Shown: in pieces, positions 12,201 through 23,946 of the stretch
Layout: every line of letters starts with the position of its first letter
How positions within the stretch are numbered: the stretch's first letter is position 1
NCBI GenBank assembly: GCA_019155185.1
Contig: CM032815.1
Coordinates: 6,457,001 to 6,521,000, forward strand
Direction of reading: 5' to 3'
Origin: Beaufortia kweichowensis
Taxonomy: Eukaryota; Chordata; Actinopteri; Cypriniformes; Gastromyzontidae
Length of the DNA: 64,000 nucleotides
Position numbers and translations under genes: made by a program
Notes under the pieces: generated by a model
The model's database searches: none
Seen by the model: the letters and a program-made list of their open reading frames with translations, nothing else
What the model was told of the DNA's origin: nothing

Positions 12201-14497
12201 CAAACAATTATTTCATATTGCATTGACACTCAGACAGCAAAATAAACCCCAACAAGGTTTGACCAACATTGTTACTTGCCACATAAATAAATAAAAATAT
12301 TGATCTGAAATATCTCATTAGCTCATTTGAAACAAATTAAATACTGAAATAAGAAAAAAGAAAGCGGAGTAATGCAGTACCTGTGCAGGTGACTCGCTGA
12401 TGATAACGCTGTGACTGACTAATTAAAATATTTAGAAAGCCTTGTAATAAAACAGTTTAAAAATAGGACATAAACCCTGTATCGACCCTTATTTTGCAAT
12501 TTACAGATTTTCTTTCTGTTTTTAACGTAGATGACATACATAACAGACAAAAAGTTCACAGACCGCATCAGGGCGCTGATTAGTGACGGACAGACGCACG
12601 ACGCCTCATACTACAACGTCACGCCGTCGGTTGACCGCTTTGGCACGACGCATGTTTCAGTGATGGCAGCAGATGGCAGTGCTGTGTCAGTCACCAGCAC
12701 TATTAACCACATGTAAGCAACAACTTCAACATGTAGTATGCTGAACAAGTTCAAGTAAACATGTCTGATGCAGTTTACATTGTTTAAAGTTAAAAATCTT
12801 TTAAATAAACTAGTTAAAAATAACTAATTAAAACTAGAACTATTAAACAGTTTTTAGTTCGTTTCTATTAGATATGTTTAAGCCTATATGTGACACTGCC
12901 TGTGAAAACCCTGATGAAGCTTTTGTGATTTACTGTTTTCTACATAACATCCTATATAATGTGAAAGTATTTTTTATATTTTTAACATTGACAGAGTTTG
13001 TCCATGTCAAAGATTTGAATCAATGTTTAGGAACTTGATGTGTACAAAATAAAATATAGTGGCAATAACATTATGTCATTAATGATGATCTGAAAATAAT
13101 ATAATCCAACATTTACAGCAATAAACACACCTATTTTCTATATTGTTTTGGCCATGAGCACTTTGATTCTTGTTATCGCATTAGATTTCCCAAACCTGTA
13201 GCAGACATCTAAAATGAAAACAAATAATGCAACACTTTCACATTAATATTATTTAAGGTCTCATTCGTTAACTTACAGGAAACAACATATTTTTTACAGC
13301 ATTTATTAATATTTTTCTTAGCCTGTAGCCTTTTGTAAAATTGTTATGCCATGTGTAATGGTTTCGTTGTTTAAGCTTAATACATTATTTCAAATTCCAG
13401 GTTCGGATCATCTGTTTATTCTCCTAAAACAGGTATAATCCTCAACAATGAACTAGCTGACTTCTGTGGCCAAGCTGATTCTATTATGTCAGGTGAAGAT
13501 CTGTTTGCTTAACATTTCACATGTTTTGACTTTCATATCAGCTCATATCAAGTTTTTCCTCTACAGGCGAGCAGCCACCCTCCTCCATGGCTCCAGTCAT
13601 CCTGCAGTCATCATCTCAGCAGAAGACACTGGTGATTGGTGGATCAGGAGGAAGTATGATCACTACAGCCATGGCCCTGGTGAGCCAAAACTGCTGTTGT
13701 TCAGCGAGAGTGCAGTTTTGTTAATTGTTTAGAGTAAATACACCTACAATGGCCACCAAAGGCACCGAGGCAATTTGAACCTCATCTTTTGTTTAAACAC
13801 TTATGTGAATTTCTCAGAATTTTTTTTTTATTACCATTGAGCTCTAAAATTGTTCTTGTGAGAACCGTAGATGTGTTTTGTATTTATATATTCACTCTGG
13901 GACACATTAGTTAGAGTTATTGTCTGTGATAGTCAAGAAATGCAGTACATAAACATAAGGATGAAAATAACCTGGATAATTCCTCATAGAATTATTTTAA
14001 TAAAAGCTTCTATCTCTCTCTCTCTCTCTCTCTCCCTCTCAGTCCATTATGAACCACCTGTGGTTTGGCATGAGTCTTGACGAATCAATCGCTGCTAAAA
14101 TAGTATATGTGAATTCTAAAAACACTGTCAACTTCGAGCGTGGATATGACAAGGTGAGTTCTTCAGATTTAAGACCTTTCTTGCATTATTATTGTAGCGT
14201 CCGCTGCGTTTTTTGTGTGTGAGCAATGTACTGATTGTAATTGCTCATTCCTCGCTCTTGTCTACTTTCAAAATAATTATAATCATCATTTTGTAATAGG
14301 TAATCAAATATGATTTTTAAGTGGTAACATTGTTCATTTTTGCTCCTCAGGCAGCTGTAGAAGCAATGAAGGCTTTAGGACACGTTGTAAGAGATTATCC
14401 ATATTTCTTTAATGTGGTCAACGGCATCTCAAAAAATGGACATTGTATAAGCGCTGTATCTGATGCCAGGAAGTTTGGAAGGTCAGCGGCATACTGA
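6283..14497 (+). CDS. ggt5: Gamma-glutamyltransferase 5-like (glutathione hydrolase)
   Basis: Twelve exons: 6283-6443, 9255-9382, 9726-9821, 10489-10684, 11310-11470, 11566-11712, 11821-11951, 12531-12712, 13401-13492, 13567-13679, 14043-14153, 14351-14497. All junctions are GT-AG and the frame stays open for 554 aa, close to the family's 570-590. Type II membrane ectoenzyme: a hydrophobic anchor spans about residues 9-30. GGT5 cleaves gamma-glutamyl bonds of glutathione conjugates such as leukotriene C4. GGT5-type signatures are NPQSMGLGGG, QWIGVPGELRGY and YSPKTGIILNNEL. Family catalytic positions are present: Arg105, nucleophile Thr379 in GTTHVSV (new N-terminus of the small subunit after self-cleavage), Asn399, Glu418, Asp421, Ser437-Ser438 and Gly459-Gly460. 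Oddity: the loop between DFC and PPSSM is about 12 residues shorter than in the neighbouring ggt1, and Met401 sits where GGT1 has a Tyr. A decoy donor (aag|gtaaga, near 11603) lies inside exon 6. Not distinguishable here between ggt5a and ggt5b. Confidence 0.93.
6444..9254 (+). other. ggt5: ggt5 intron 1
   Basis: This is a 2.8-kb AT-rich intron between the anchor-coding exon and the exon starting with the completed Arg codon of the IGR-D junction. I see no coding exon, RNA gene or well-defined repeat in it. First introns often hold regulatory elements, but no specific motif cluster stands out. Confidence 0.6.
9936..10000. repeat. AT-rich palindromic cluster in ggt5 intron 3
   Basis: Repeated units of 'acataatta' and its complement 'taattatgt' alternate across about 65 bases, so the strand can fold on itself. 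The motif 'gggtcacataat' also occurs on both sides (about 9930 and 9988), suggesting a small local duplication that created the inverted structure. No function is implied. Confidence 0.5.
14013..14040 (+). repeat. (TC)n microsatellite acting as a polypyrimidine tract
   Basis: A TC dinucleotide run of about 28 bases ends directly at the AG of the ggt5 exon 11 acceptor (14041-14042). The repeat therefore doubles as the polypyrimidine tract for splicing. Length variation here could alter exon 11 inclusion, which would remove 37 in-frame codons of the small subunit. Confidence 0.7.
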
Positions 14498-16840
14498 CCT
14501 GGCTGTCCATAGAAAAAATTGACTAAAGTGTGATAACTAGCCCTGGAGCCTGATGTATAAACGTTATGTACGCACAACATGGGCATTAATGTGCATACAC
14601 AATTTTCCACACACATATTAGTATTTTTTTTAAAATATGTGCACCCTATGGACACTCTTGACAGTATGTATGCACACTTGAAATCTATAGTATACAAAGT
14701 TTTATACACGTTTTTAGATTTTGTTTAAAGAATTATGTAACACTGTTTTCATTTGACAGCTAATTTCATTTAACTTGGGAATTTTCTAAAGACAGATATC
14801 TCCCTTTTTAATTCCTTATTCTATAGTCACTAATACCTCTGTTCTGCATATTGTTACTGATAGGGAGAGACTGTTTCATTAGATTCCAAAATGTGAATGT
14901 TACAAAACTAAATGTGACACTACATAAATCTACTAAATCGTTTAGCACTTATGTTTTATTTCATTTGTTCATATGCTGTATTCATAGGCAATTTTGTACT
15001 GTCATACTGATACTGTATTTTGACCATTTTTTCTACTGTAACTGCTGACATGTGTTATCTTTTTCTATCTATATAATACATTATCATACCTTATCAGAGA
15101 TTCAGAGATAACCTTGATAATAGTGACATAATGGTCCCTCTGATGTCCCAAGATGCACCGGGGCGACTATATAGAACATCACAAAATTGGAGCTAAATTA
15201 CATTTTAGTATATTTTCCTTTTGTATGACATAATAAATATTTTTTAAAACACCTTGAAATATCCCGACTTGTTTATTGACCTTATATAAACTATAATTAA
15301 ATTGCTGGTTTATTCCTAAAGAAAATTACATGGCTCAAGTTGAAATGATACTATACATAAACCATAAAAGACAGAAAAAAGTGTAATGTGATTAAATAAA
15401 AACAGTGTTATGTGACCTCACAGCGAGCTAAATGCAAAGGGCTTCCCCTCCAAGCCAACCGATATGCATTATTAAAACATGCAAATGCTGCTCATTTGCA
15501 CATCTTTTATACTGAAATACACAGAGGAATAAATTCACAAATAGCTCATCTTGTGTCATATCTGCATCTTAATCAAGACGGTGTAAATAAGACATTATTT
15601 ATTTCCTATAAAGTATTTAGAGACCACATAGTGAGGTGATATGGTCACCTGATCATTCACTTGCCTTTATGGTTCATACCCGCTGTGTGTGACCCTGCTG
15701 CCAAACTGCTGCTAAAATCATTAACAGTAAAGTCATGGACTGTATAGTATCAAACTGTGTTCCACCCTAAATATTAGACTAAAAGTCTCGACAGTACTGC
15801 TGGTGCTGTTGTAGCGACAGGAGTCATGTGACATAGCTTTATTGTCAGCCCCTATGGGAGATCTGAGAACTGTAAAAGAGCCTGACCTTTTCCTAGCAGC
15901 ACGAACTCAACAGCTCCTAAAGCCGCCCGGTGGTTACAAATGCCCTGAAAAGGAAAAGACACAGCGAAAAATATTGGCAAATGAAGAGGCAGGGGATATG
16001 CTTAAACCATGTCTGTACACATGTCTGTAGCATTTGCTTATAAAAGCAGGACAGCCTTCACACCTAACCCTTAATAACAGATAAAATACCTATAGTCGCC
16101 ACAGTAGCATCAATTATTGTTTAAAGTGCAAATCATCTTAATTAATCCTAATTCTAAAACTGTTTGAATTATTGAGATAAGAACTATTAGCATATGCTAA
16201 ACAGGACAATTGACCAGTTTGGTTTCTCCCTGTCAGACAAGAGAAAGTTTGATTAAGGACAGCTAATGTGTTTTGCCCATTCCCTAAAAAAACTCATAAA
16301 TGAAGCTGCTTGAGGTTCAGTCGTGCCTCTGGGTAGAGCTTCATACTCATGAGACATTAAAATGTATTTAAACTTTAGCTTGATTAAAACTTGCTCTCCT
16401 AAAAAGCTCCAGCTTAGCCGTGGAAAATCTTCACTTGCTTGGACTAAATCTCGGTATGGACAAAAACCAGCTTGAACGTACAGTAATAATCACCTGTCAA
16501 ACACCATAATGTTTATTTGCAGAAATAAATAAACCTACATTTCACAGTAACATGATATGAATCTGAAAGCAGGATGGATTGGTTTAAATAAAGGAAACCG
16601 TTTTCTTTGTGCGTGTATTTGTCACTCAACCATTTCATCCATCATTCAGTGAATGCGCAGCATACAAGGATCAATGTCAGGAAGAAGTCATGGACTGAGC
16701 GTTTGATTTGCCAGAGGTGACTTGCTTGTCGAATCTCTGACGAAGGCACTTGGTTGTTTCTAAGCTCTTGGGAAAATGTCCTTATGAGGCATGTCTTTTG
16801 CCTGCGGATGGACATAAAACCCGAATCGCTGAGTTGGATG
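14498..16840. other. Convergent intergenic region and 3' UTRs of ggt5 and ggt1
   Basis: Both GGT genes end into this 2.3-kb interval. For ggt5 the first AATAAA after the stop is at 15233-15238, giving a 3' UTR near 750 bases. For ggt1 the complement of AATAAA is at 16512-16517, about 325 bases past its stop. Short open frames in between have no recognisable motifs. No RNA gene or clear mobile element was recognised. Confidence 0.5.
16512..16517 (-). terminator. Candidate polyadenylation signal of ggt1
   Basis: The minus strand reads AATAAA here, about 325 bases downstream of the ggt1 stop codon. It is the first canonical hexamer I noticed after the stop, so it is the simplest candidate. Placement alone supports it. 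Confidence 0.45.
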
Positions 16841-19800
16841 TCAATACCCAGCTGCATAGCCTCCCTTGCGGGGATCTGACTCAGCGCGAAGTCCATCACT
16901 GTACCGCACCACAGCCTGAACCACAGCGAATGTGGATGTGAATTGTGTTTTATGGTTCTTCTGTGCAAGACCCTCCAAAATGACCTGTGGGTTGAGATTT
17001 AAAGAATTGTGTTAGTTATAGTCAGTATAGTGCAGCACATAAAATGTATATTGTACATCTTATCTTAACAGATAATAAAACTTTGCTCAACCCACCTTAT
17101 CAAAGTCAGACTCTCCCTGTGTGGTGTTGGGAATGAGCTGATTATGAATTCTCGGCTCCGCAATTGCTTTCTTCAGGTCGTAATTGAAAAACAAGGTGTT
17201 TAGGATCACCTGCACATGTATGTTAGGCATGAGTTCATAAGTACAGAAAAACTATCTGAACTAAAATACAATGAACGGATCATCTTTAGCACCTGGGCCA
17301 CTGCTGTGGTGATCCTAGTTCCACCAGAGCCCCCGACCACCATCTTTACTTTGTTGTTTTTGTCCAGCAGGATGGCGGGACACATAGAAGACATGGGTCT
17401 TTTATCTGGGTGAAGACGTGAAACAACTAATTGAGCTACACCTTTAAATAGCCTATAAAGATCATGGCTATGTTCATATACAACTGCTATTTAAAAAATG
17501 GTGTGTGAAAAGGTCAGCTTATCAAGCATGGATTTGGCTTTTTTGTTAATAATCAATAAAAATTCCTAATTTAATATTATTTAATATGCATAATACACAA
17601 AAATCAAACAGTCAGACACTGACAGTAAGTCTGCTTCCTATTTTTAAAGCAATACAAATTTACAGATATACTCCAAAACTGAAGAAAACTATAAGAATCC
17701 TTTATTGACCCAGTAAAACACTCTTGTGATATGGTAAAAACTACAAAACAACAACAACAGCTCATTCTACATAGCTGTCAATATAGTGTATATTGCTTAA
17801 CGGTGCATTATTATATTTTTTGTATTTAAAAAAAACAAGCCGTGTTCTGAACATGTACTTGAAATTATATTACATTAGGAATGTCTCTCCATTTTTTAAG
17901 GCCATGTCCATGCCTGACAAGTGACCATGGTTAATTTTCTTATTTTATCAGTAACATAACGTATTATACTCCAGACAGATCATAAATTATTGTAATCAAC
18001 TGAGAACTGTAAACGTTATTGCGCTTTTAATCCAGAAAAAGCGCAGGTCCCTCGTTAACCTGTATGTGTTGACAGGACAATTTCCCGTCCTAATATGGCG
18101 GCGGGATACCGCAACAAGTGGTCAATGGACCTCATTGGGTCCATGCGGAATCTATCATTGTGTTTCATTCGTAAGGGTTAATCGCCATGACAATCCTTTA
18201 CACACCGTATGTATATCTATGGCTGAAACTACACAATTATGAGGGCAATAGATGGCATCAGACTATATTTGAGCCAAAATGTGGTTGTAGTGTACCAGTG
18301 CAAACAGTTGCGATCAGGTTCACTCACATGGTACAATGAAGTTATTGGGGGATGGAGGCACTCCAAAGCTGTTGGTGATCAGCGGAGAGCTGAAGTCATC
18401 CATCTCGTTGTTTAGTATAATCCCTGTCGAATTTGACATTAACTTGGAACCAAAGCTGAAGAACAGAATCAAATAATACAACATATTAATTGTGACATAA
18501 TTTCATTTTGTATTTTTCTAAACAGTGAATCAGAAGGAATAACACCGATAAACACCAGCCTCATCAGGTAAGGTGACATCAAGGTATCGCGAGAGCAGAC
18601 TGCTCCGCATGCATTCGAATAGCTCTCGCGGTACTACGAAGCACCCATTGAACTCGAAGTGATATTATCATGCAAATAATTTTTTTAGCAAATTCACAGT
18701 CCCAGGCTTAGACAATCCAAACAAAGTTACGAGACAAAAATGATATGACTGATACCACTTTCGTATTTTGACATGCTGGAAATTCAATGCCTCATGCTGC
18801 GTTCCAGACGGCATTAGGATATTTCCCACCTCGTACCCCAAAATAAGCTCTGGATCTAGTAACTTTTAAAGTATTTAGCAACAGTAAGACATTCATTTTA
18901 CAAACGATTTAGTAGGCTACCTTTAAATATAAAAAAATCAGTAACGATAAAAGAGCGCCGCTACATTATTTCGGGTTTGAGTTGGAAATATCCTAAAATG
19001 GAGGTGTCTGCGATTATATCCTGTACGGTTGTTTACTGCACATTTGACAAAGTGTAGGAGGTGATTTATGTTTCAGCATAAGGAATTTATACTATATTTA
19101 TATAACAGGTGCTATTACTGTACTAGGTTTGAGATATAAATGCTCACTATAGATTAATTGTGCTGGTTGCGGCCACCGCGCTGCCGTCCTCTGACACCAC
19201 CGACAGATGTGACGTGCCGTGATTGTCCGGAATGAAGAACTCGGGCTCATAGTAGCTATCTTCATGTGTTGTATTATCTGTGATCTTCTGTCGGATCATG
19301 TCAGCGTATCCCTTTGAGGTGATATTCTGGATGAACTGACAGTGGAGGTGGAAAGCAGATCATTACCGGCACAATAATCTTCAGCTTGAAAGAGCAACTG
19401 ATCAAAAGGGTGCCATTCAACAGCACAGTATTTCATGCTCTGTGATTAGTGTTAGATGCTGTATGTCAGATTCAATGAAGCCTTTGAACACGACTATCTG
19501 CAGCTTGACCAGGACAGACTAATACATGCCAATTAATTTGTGTCATACTATAGAAATAATGTATTTCTTTAAGGTTTAAGAAAGTAAAAATGCCCCCAAA
19601 ATTGATTTAACAGTTTATTATTTCACCATGTCATCACCATGGTCTTTACAATTATTCCATTATATTCTGAGAAGAAAATGTCTTTATTCACTAATAATCT
19701 CCTGCACAGTAAATATTTTCACTTCTGCATAATCACGTGTCTCACATTTGGTTTGGTTTACTTGCATCTTTAGCCTCTGGTTTGACAGCTGTGTTTTTAT

Positions 19801-22800
19801 GTTATATTTGTTTTTTGCTGGTTGAATTTTGCTGTATGAAGAATAGCAATGTAAACATTATGCTTCTGTTTTTTCCATTATGTGATTCACAGATGGAGAC
19901 TAGAATATAAATGAGTTGATCTAATTTACCTCAGAGATATTGAGAAAATTTCGATCACCCAGCACGGTCCTCTTGGCATACGTGAATCGGAAAGCCTCTA
20001 CTATACGGTGATAGGTGAGGATTTTTTTATCGATGGTGGAGACGCTGTCTGGGCTAAAGTTAAAACCTGGATGAGAGAGAATAAGAGATTGGTTCATTTA
20101 TTAAGTCCTAAGGAAGGCGCATACTTATTAAAAATGTTTATGCTGAATGCACTGTCTGCAAATGTATAAATTGAATGTAAAATTGACCCCCTTCTAGTGT
20201 CTGAAAACTTTTCCAATTGTTTCAGGCACTGATTCCAGACACAATAATTGAAACAATTATTGGTGATCCTGCATGGAAAAGGTTTCATAACAGCTGAATA
20301 AATTGTGAAAAACAAGTGCTAACAGTGTTTATCGACAACCTTGCTCTGGCTGTCAGCAACTTAATGACTAAGTATCTCATCAGTAGAGCCACAGTGTGGG
20401 TGTGTGCAGACCAGAGCCAGGAGAGCACCCAGCTGATGAATATCAGATGACAGCCTGTTTCACTGTATCCCCTGCTGCTGGAACCCCAAGAAAAGGGTCG
20501 AAACACGCTGGCTGCGTGGATTTTTCCATGCTTGGTTTGTGTCCAATTAGTGGCAAACAGCCCACGTTAATGTTGGTGTGGGGGACGGGGAAAGGCACAA
20601 GTGAACAACAGGTGGAGGGAGTTTAATAGCTCATATAACAGGAAAAAGTTTTGACGTTTGGAAGTCACGTCCTTTGCTGACTAATGGTCATTCTGTGATC
20701 AGAAACCAACTGGATGTTTTTTTCAGATCTGTGCATGCGATGGGGGGAAATCATACAGTGAATTAAGTGCAAGGTCTTTCTTCAAGGAGACCACTTTTTA
20801 TCTTTAATTGAGCCATGCAATTTTAAAAGTGCATTTGCTTCTGTTTTAACCCTGGGTGGTGAAACTATGCTCCAGACCCTTACAAAGAAAAATGTATTCA
20901 AGTGTGCTATTAGTATACTTCTGTTAAGTTAAAAAAGAAAGCACACAATCTTAAAAATAAAGGTACTTGTACACGATGCCATAAAAGAACCTTTTTTTGC
21001 TTAATTGTTTCATATAGAACTTTGATATGCAAAGAACCTTTCTGTTCCACAAAGTCTTTTCTGTGTAGTCAAAAATGGTTCTTAAGACTGTGAAAAAGTG
21101 GAAAAATAATGGTTCCTTAGAGAACCTTTGGCTAAATGGTCCTTTGGGGAACCAAAAAAGGTTCTTCTATGGCATTGCTGTGAAGAACCTTTTGAAGCAC
21201 CTTGATTTTTAAAAGTCTACTTTTTATGTAATATTTAGAAATGAACTTTATGCACTTAAACGTTATAAACTTTTACAACACTTAAAGTATACTTTATGTA
21301 CTACACTATATCATCTTCTACTTTTATATAATATACTGTATGCTTACTTACTACTGTGCATTCAAGGTACATTTTGTCACCAATGAAGTGTCAGGAACAC
21401 CTTGTAACTTTACATATCTGTAAACCTTTAAACAATTTAAAAGTGTTCCGGACACGCTCAATTAATCCCATTTAAAAAAATACAGTTTGCTGTGTCCTGT
21501 TCTTACCACTCAGGATGTTGAGTATTAACGTAAGGACCGGTCCGCTGGCAGGAGCGTTTGGCGTCACCATTGTAAATTCTCCCACATTAGCAGTAGGGGG
21601 ATTCTCATCCAGCACAGGCTTGTAACCTCTCAGGTCCTCCAGGGTTATAATCCCCCCTACAACACACACGACACAAACGCCCGTATGACGCACAATGTTA
21701 AGCATCCTAATGGTATCAAACTGAGTTGTTGATTTACTCATTAATAACCAGTTGTGTGTCATCCTTGAACGCCTCGGCGTGTGGTGGACTATTGGCATCG
21801 CTGCAGGAATTAGTGGGTTGTATTTGGAAATCAATGAACCACAACATTGCTGCTACAACAGAAGCTTAGCGACATAGCACCTTTTACACAACAGATGGCT
21901 GGTCAAGTATATCTAACTTGTAATAAAATACGTTAGTCTACACCTAATGCCAGGGATAGGCAGGATACCTAAATGGATTATTTATTCATTCTGGTGTCAT
22001 TCAAAACCTGTATGACTTTCTTTCTTCTGCAGAGCACAAAATATGTTTTGAAGAATGTTGGTAACCAAACAATATTGACCCCTATTGATTTCAGTTGTAT
22101 GTACACAAAACCATTGAAATACAAAATATGATCATGATATGAAATAATAATACAACCTGCATCTTGGATGTCCCTCACAAGGTTCTCTGCCACCAGGCCG
22201 CTGTAAAACCCTTCGGCCCCTTTTTCTGCTATCTGCTGGTAAGTGTCAGCCAGTTTGGCAAAGATGATGGTGTCATTTTGCTTCAGGATGTTGCCGGTGG
22301 AATCACAAAACACGGAGCTAAGAAACCAATCATTATTCAACATTTTTACAACTAAATACACATAGAATAATACAATAATATTCCACTTCATTCTTGAAGG
22401 TGCACTAGGTCATTTTATAAGGTTTTAAAAGGAGCTTAGATGTGACGTCTAACAGATATGTTTATAATGATATACACCCTCATGTTAAAAGCCATGTTGA
22501 CATCACATGACCTTAGTAACCCAACATTCCCAATATAAAGTAACAACCAAGTATGGAAAGAATAAATAATTATCTATAGTGCACCTTTAAGTGTTCATAA
22601 GAAAAGTCATCTCCATTTATGCTTACCATAACGTCTTGTCATTCATAATGATTGCCCTGTTTGAGGAAATGGCACCGGCCAAAGCTCTGCCCACAGGAAA
22701 GCCATTTCGTGCCAGTTTTATACTTGGTAAAAACAATTCTCTCCATGGAAGCTTGCCGTGGCGTTTGTGTGCCATTTCATACCCCCGAATCTCTCCAGGG

Positions 22801-23946
22801 ACAGCGACGGACAAACCACCTGTGGATGAAGCCATGTCATACTGTAAAAATTATTTATTTATACATACTGTACATTGTTGTGAAATAACCATAACGCAAC
22901 CTCAGTACAATATTAACTTTATAAAAAGCATGTTATACTTCAAGTTGTTGATTGTTGAGTTCTTGATGCTTATCACACTTTGGCACTCGATTGCAAGGCC
23001 ACTCAGGGTGTAAGTCCTGTTTCACCAATTATTTCCCCAGTTTCTGTAACGTAGTTAATAGATACCTTTCTGGGAAAGATCTGTACTATTGCCAAACATG
23101 TCTCTGGTTGCGTTTGCAGGGGCCGTCTCACGAGCGTCAATGGTTTCCATTTTCCCTGTAGAAAAGAAAATAGCTCTATACTGACATCATTTGAAGATCT
23201 TTATGTTCTCTTTATACACACAGATACTGCTGGATGATGTGTTCGGAGACCATGTGGGATCAAACAGGTGATAGAGAGCTGTTACCTGTTTTAGCGTCAT
23301 AAATGGTAAAGAAGAGCCCTCCGCCGATGCCCATGCTGTGAGCATTCATCAGACCCACGCATAGCAAAGCAGCAATGGCCGAATCTACAGCAGATCCACC
23401 TTTCTTAAGAATATCCCTGAACGGCACACAGATAGCACATTTGGCACAGGTATGATTGAATGAAAAAAAGGTAAAGAACAAAAAAAGACATGACCTTTGT
23501 ATGACTTATCCGATTAAGTCAGTTTAAGTCTGTCATATTAAATAAAATGTTTGACTTAATTAAATGTTATAACCTTCAAAGAGCTACAGTATCCGTTGAA
23601 ACAAAATATATAGTTGCTACTAAAATCTTTCAAGAAAGCTGTTAAATGAAAACTGTCTGACCTAGAAATAGGTTTTGTTGTAGTAACCTAATGTTGTCAG
23701 GTTAATTCAGTTGCTTCATGTTTTTTAGCCTGAGTAGTTCTAGCTCAGAGGGTTACAGTACAAAATCATCTCAAACCTGCCAATTTCTGAACACGTCCCA
23801 GCATCCGCTGCCACCGCTGCCCTGAAGTAACCAGGTCCGGGTTGAGAAGACTCCTTGGCCCGCAGACTAAGGAAAATGGCCAAAAACGTGGCAACTGCTG
23901 CCAGCAGCAGCATCACACAGCCGGCGACCGTAGACCTCTGTACCAT
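16841..23946 (-). CDS. ggt1: Gamma-glutamyltransferase 1-like (glutathione hydrolase 1)
   Basis: Twelve exons in transcript order: 23946-23777, 23416-23286, 23155-23066, 22819-22627, 22317-22157, 21656-21507, 20066-19930, 19335-19148, 18455-18328, 17405-17293, 17209-17096, 16984-16841. GT-AG introns and an unbroken 572-aa frame, matching the 569-aa human GGT1. Residues about 8-27 form the hydrophobic signal anchor of a type II ectoenzyme that hydrolyses or transfers the gamma-glutamyl group of glutathione. GGT1-like blocks include CVGLMNAHSMGIGGGL, SVAVPGEIRGYE and AEPRIHNQLIPN. Catalytic set: Arg109, nucleophile Thr385 in HGTSHLSV, Tyr407, Glu424, Asp427, Ser455-Ser456 (SSMCP) and the GGSGGT oxyanion loop. 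An acceptor-like ttgcag stands five bases before the Met at 23946, so a 5' UTR exon probably splices there; I prefer this Met to the one at 23976. Which fish ggt1 copy (a, b or -like) cannot be told. Confidence 0.93.
18583..18635. repeat. Imperfect inverted repeat with CGCGAGAG arms
   Basis: The arms ggtatcgcgagagc (18583-18596) and the complement of gctctcgcggtact (18622-18635) match at 12 of 14 positions, with a 25-base spacer. The arms contain a CGCGAGA core resembling the TCTCGCGAGA promoter motif bound by BANP/ZBTB33-type factors, though neither arm is a perfect copy. It lies in ggt1 intron 8, in a locally CpG-richer patch next to a dispersed repeat. Confidence 0.45.
18780..19060. repeat. 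Dispersed repeat copy (family also at 44.9 kb)
   Basis: The block with 'ctggatctagtaac', 'gtatttagcaacagtaagacatt', 'gttggaaatatcctaaaatgg' and 'ggtgtctgcg' recurs with the same order at 44860-45090. The flanks also carry complementary 'aggatatttcccacctc' and 'gagttggaaatatcct', so the unit has inverted ends and is probably a small DNA element. It sits in ggt1 intron 8 and has no coding capacity. Confidence 0.6.
20950..21215. repeat. MITE-like repeat with ggttctt/aagaacc blocks
   Basis: This copy carries alternating 'aagaacctt' and 'ggttctt' units, opens near 'cttaaaaataaaggtact' and closes with 'caccttgatttttaaaag', so its ends are complementary. Related but shorter copies are at about 27410-27570 and 34020-34245. 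The family is common in cyprinid genomes as a non-coding, palindromic element. Here it lies in ggt1 intron 6. Confidence 0.7.
21985..22120. repeat. Partial MITE-like copy in ggt1 intron 5
   Basis: The stretch 'gtcattcaaaacctgtatgactttctttcttctgcagagcac' followed by 'gaagaatgttggtaaccaaac' is the left half of the element found at 28960-29275. The copy shows scattered substitutions and ends before the complementary half. Confidence 0.7.

Noticed and set aside
22591..23013. 140-codon plus-strand frame
   Set aside because: It is antisense to ggt1 exon 4 and shows no independent motif.
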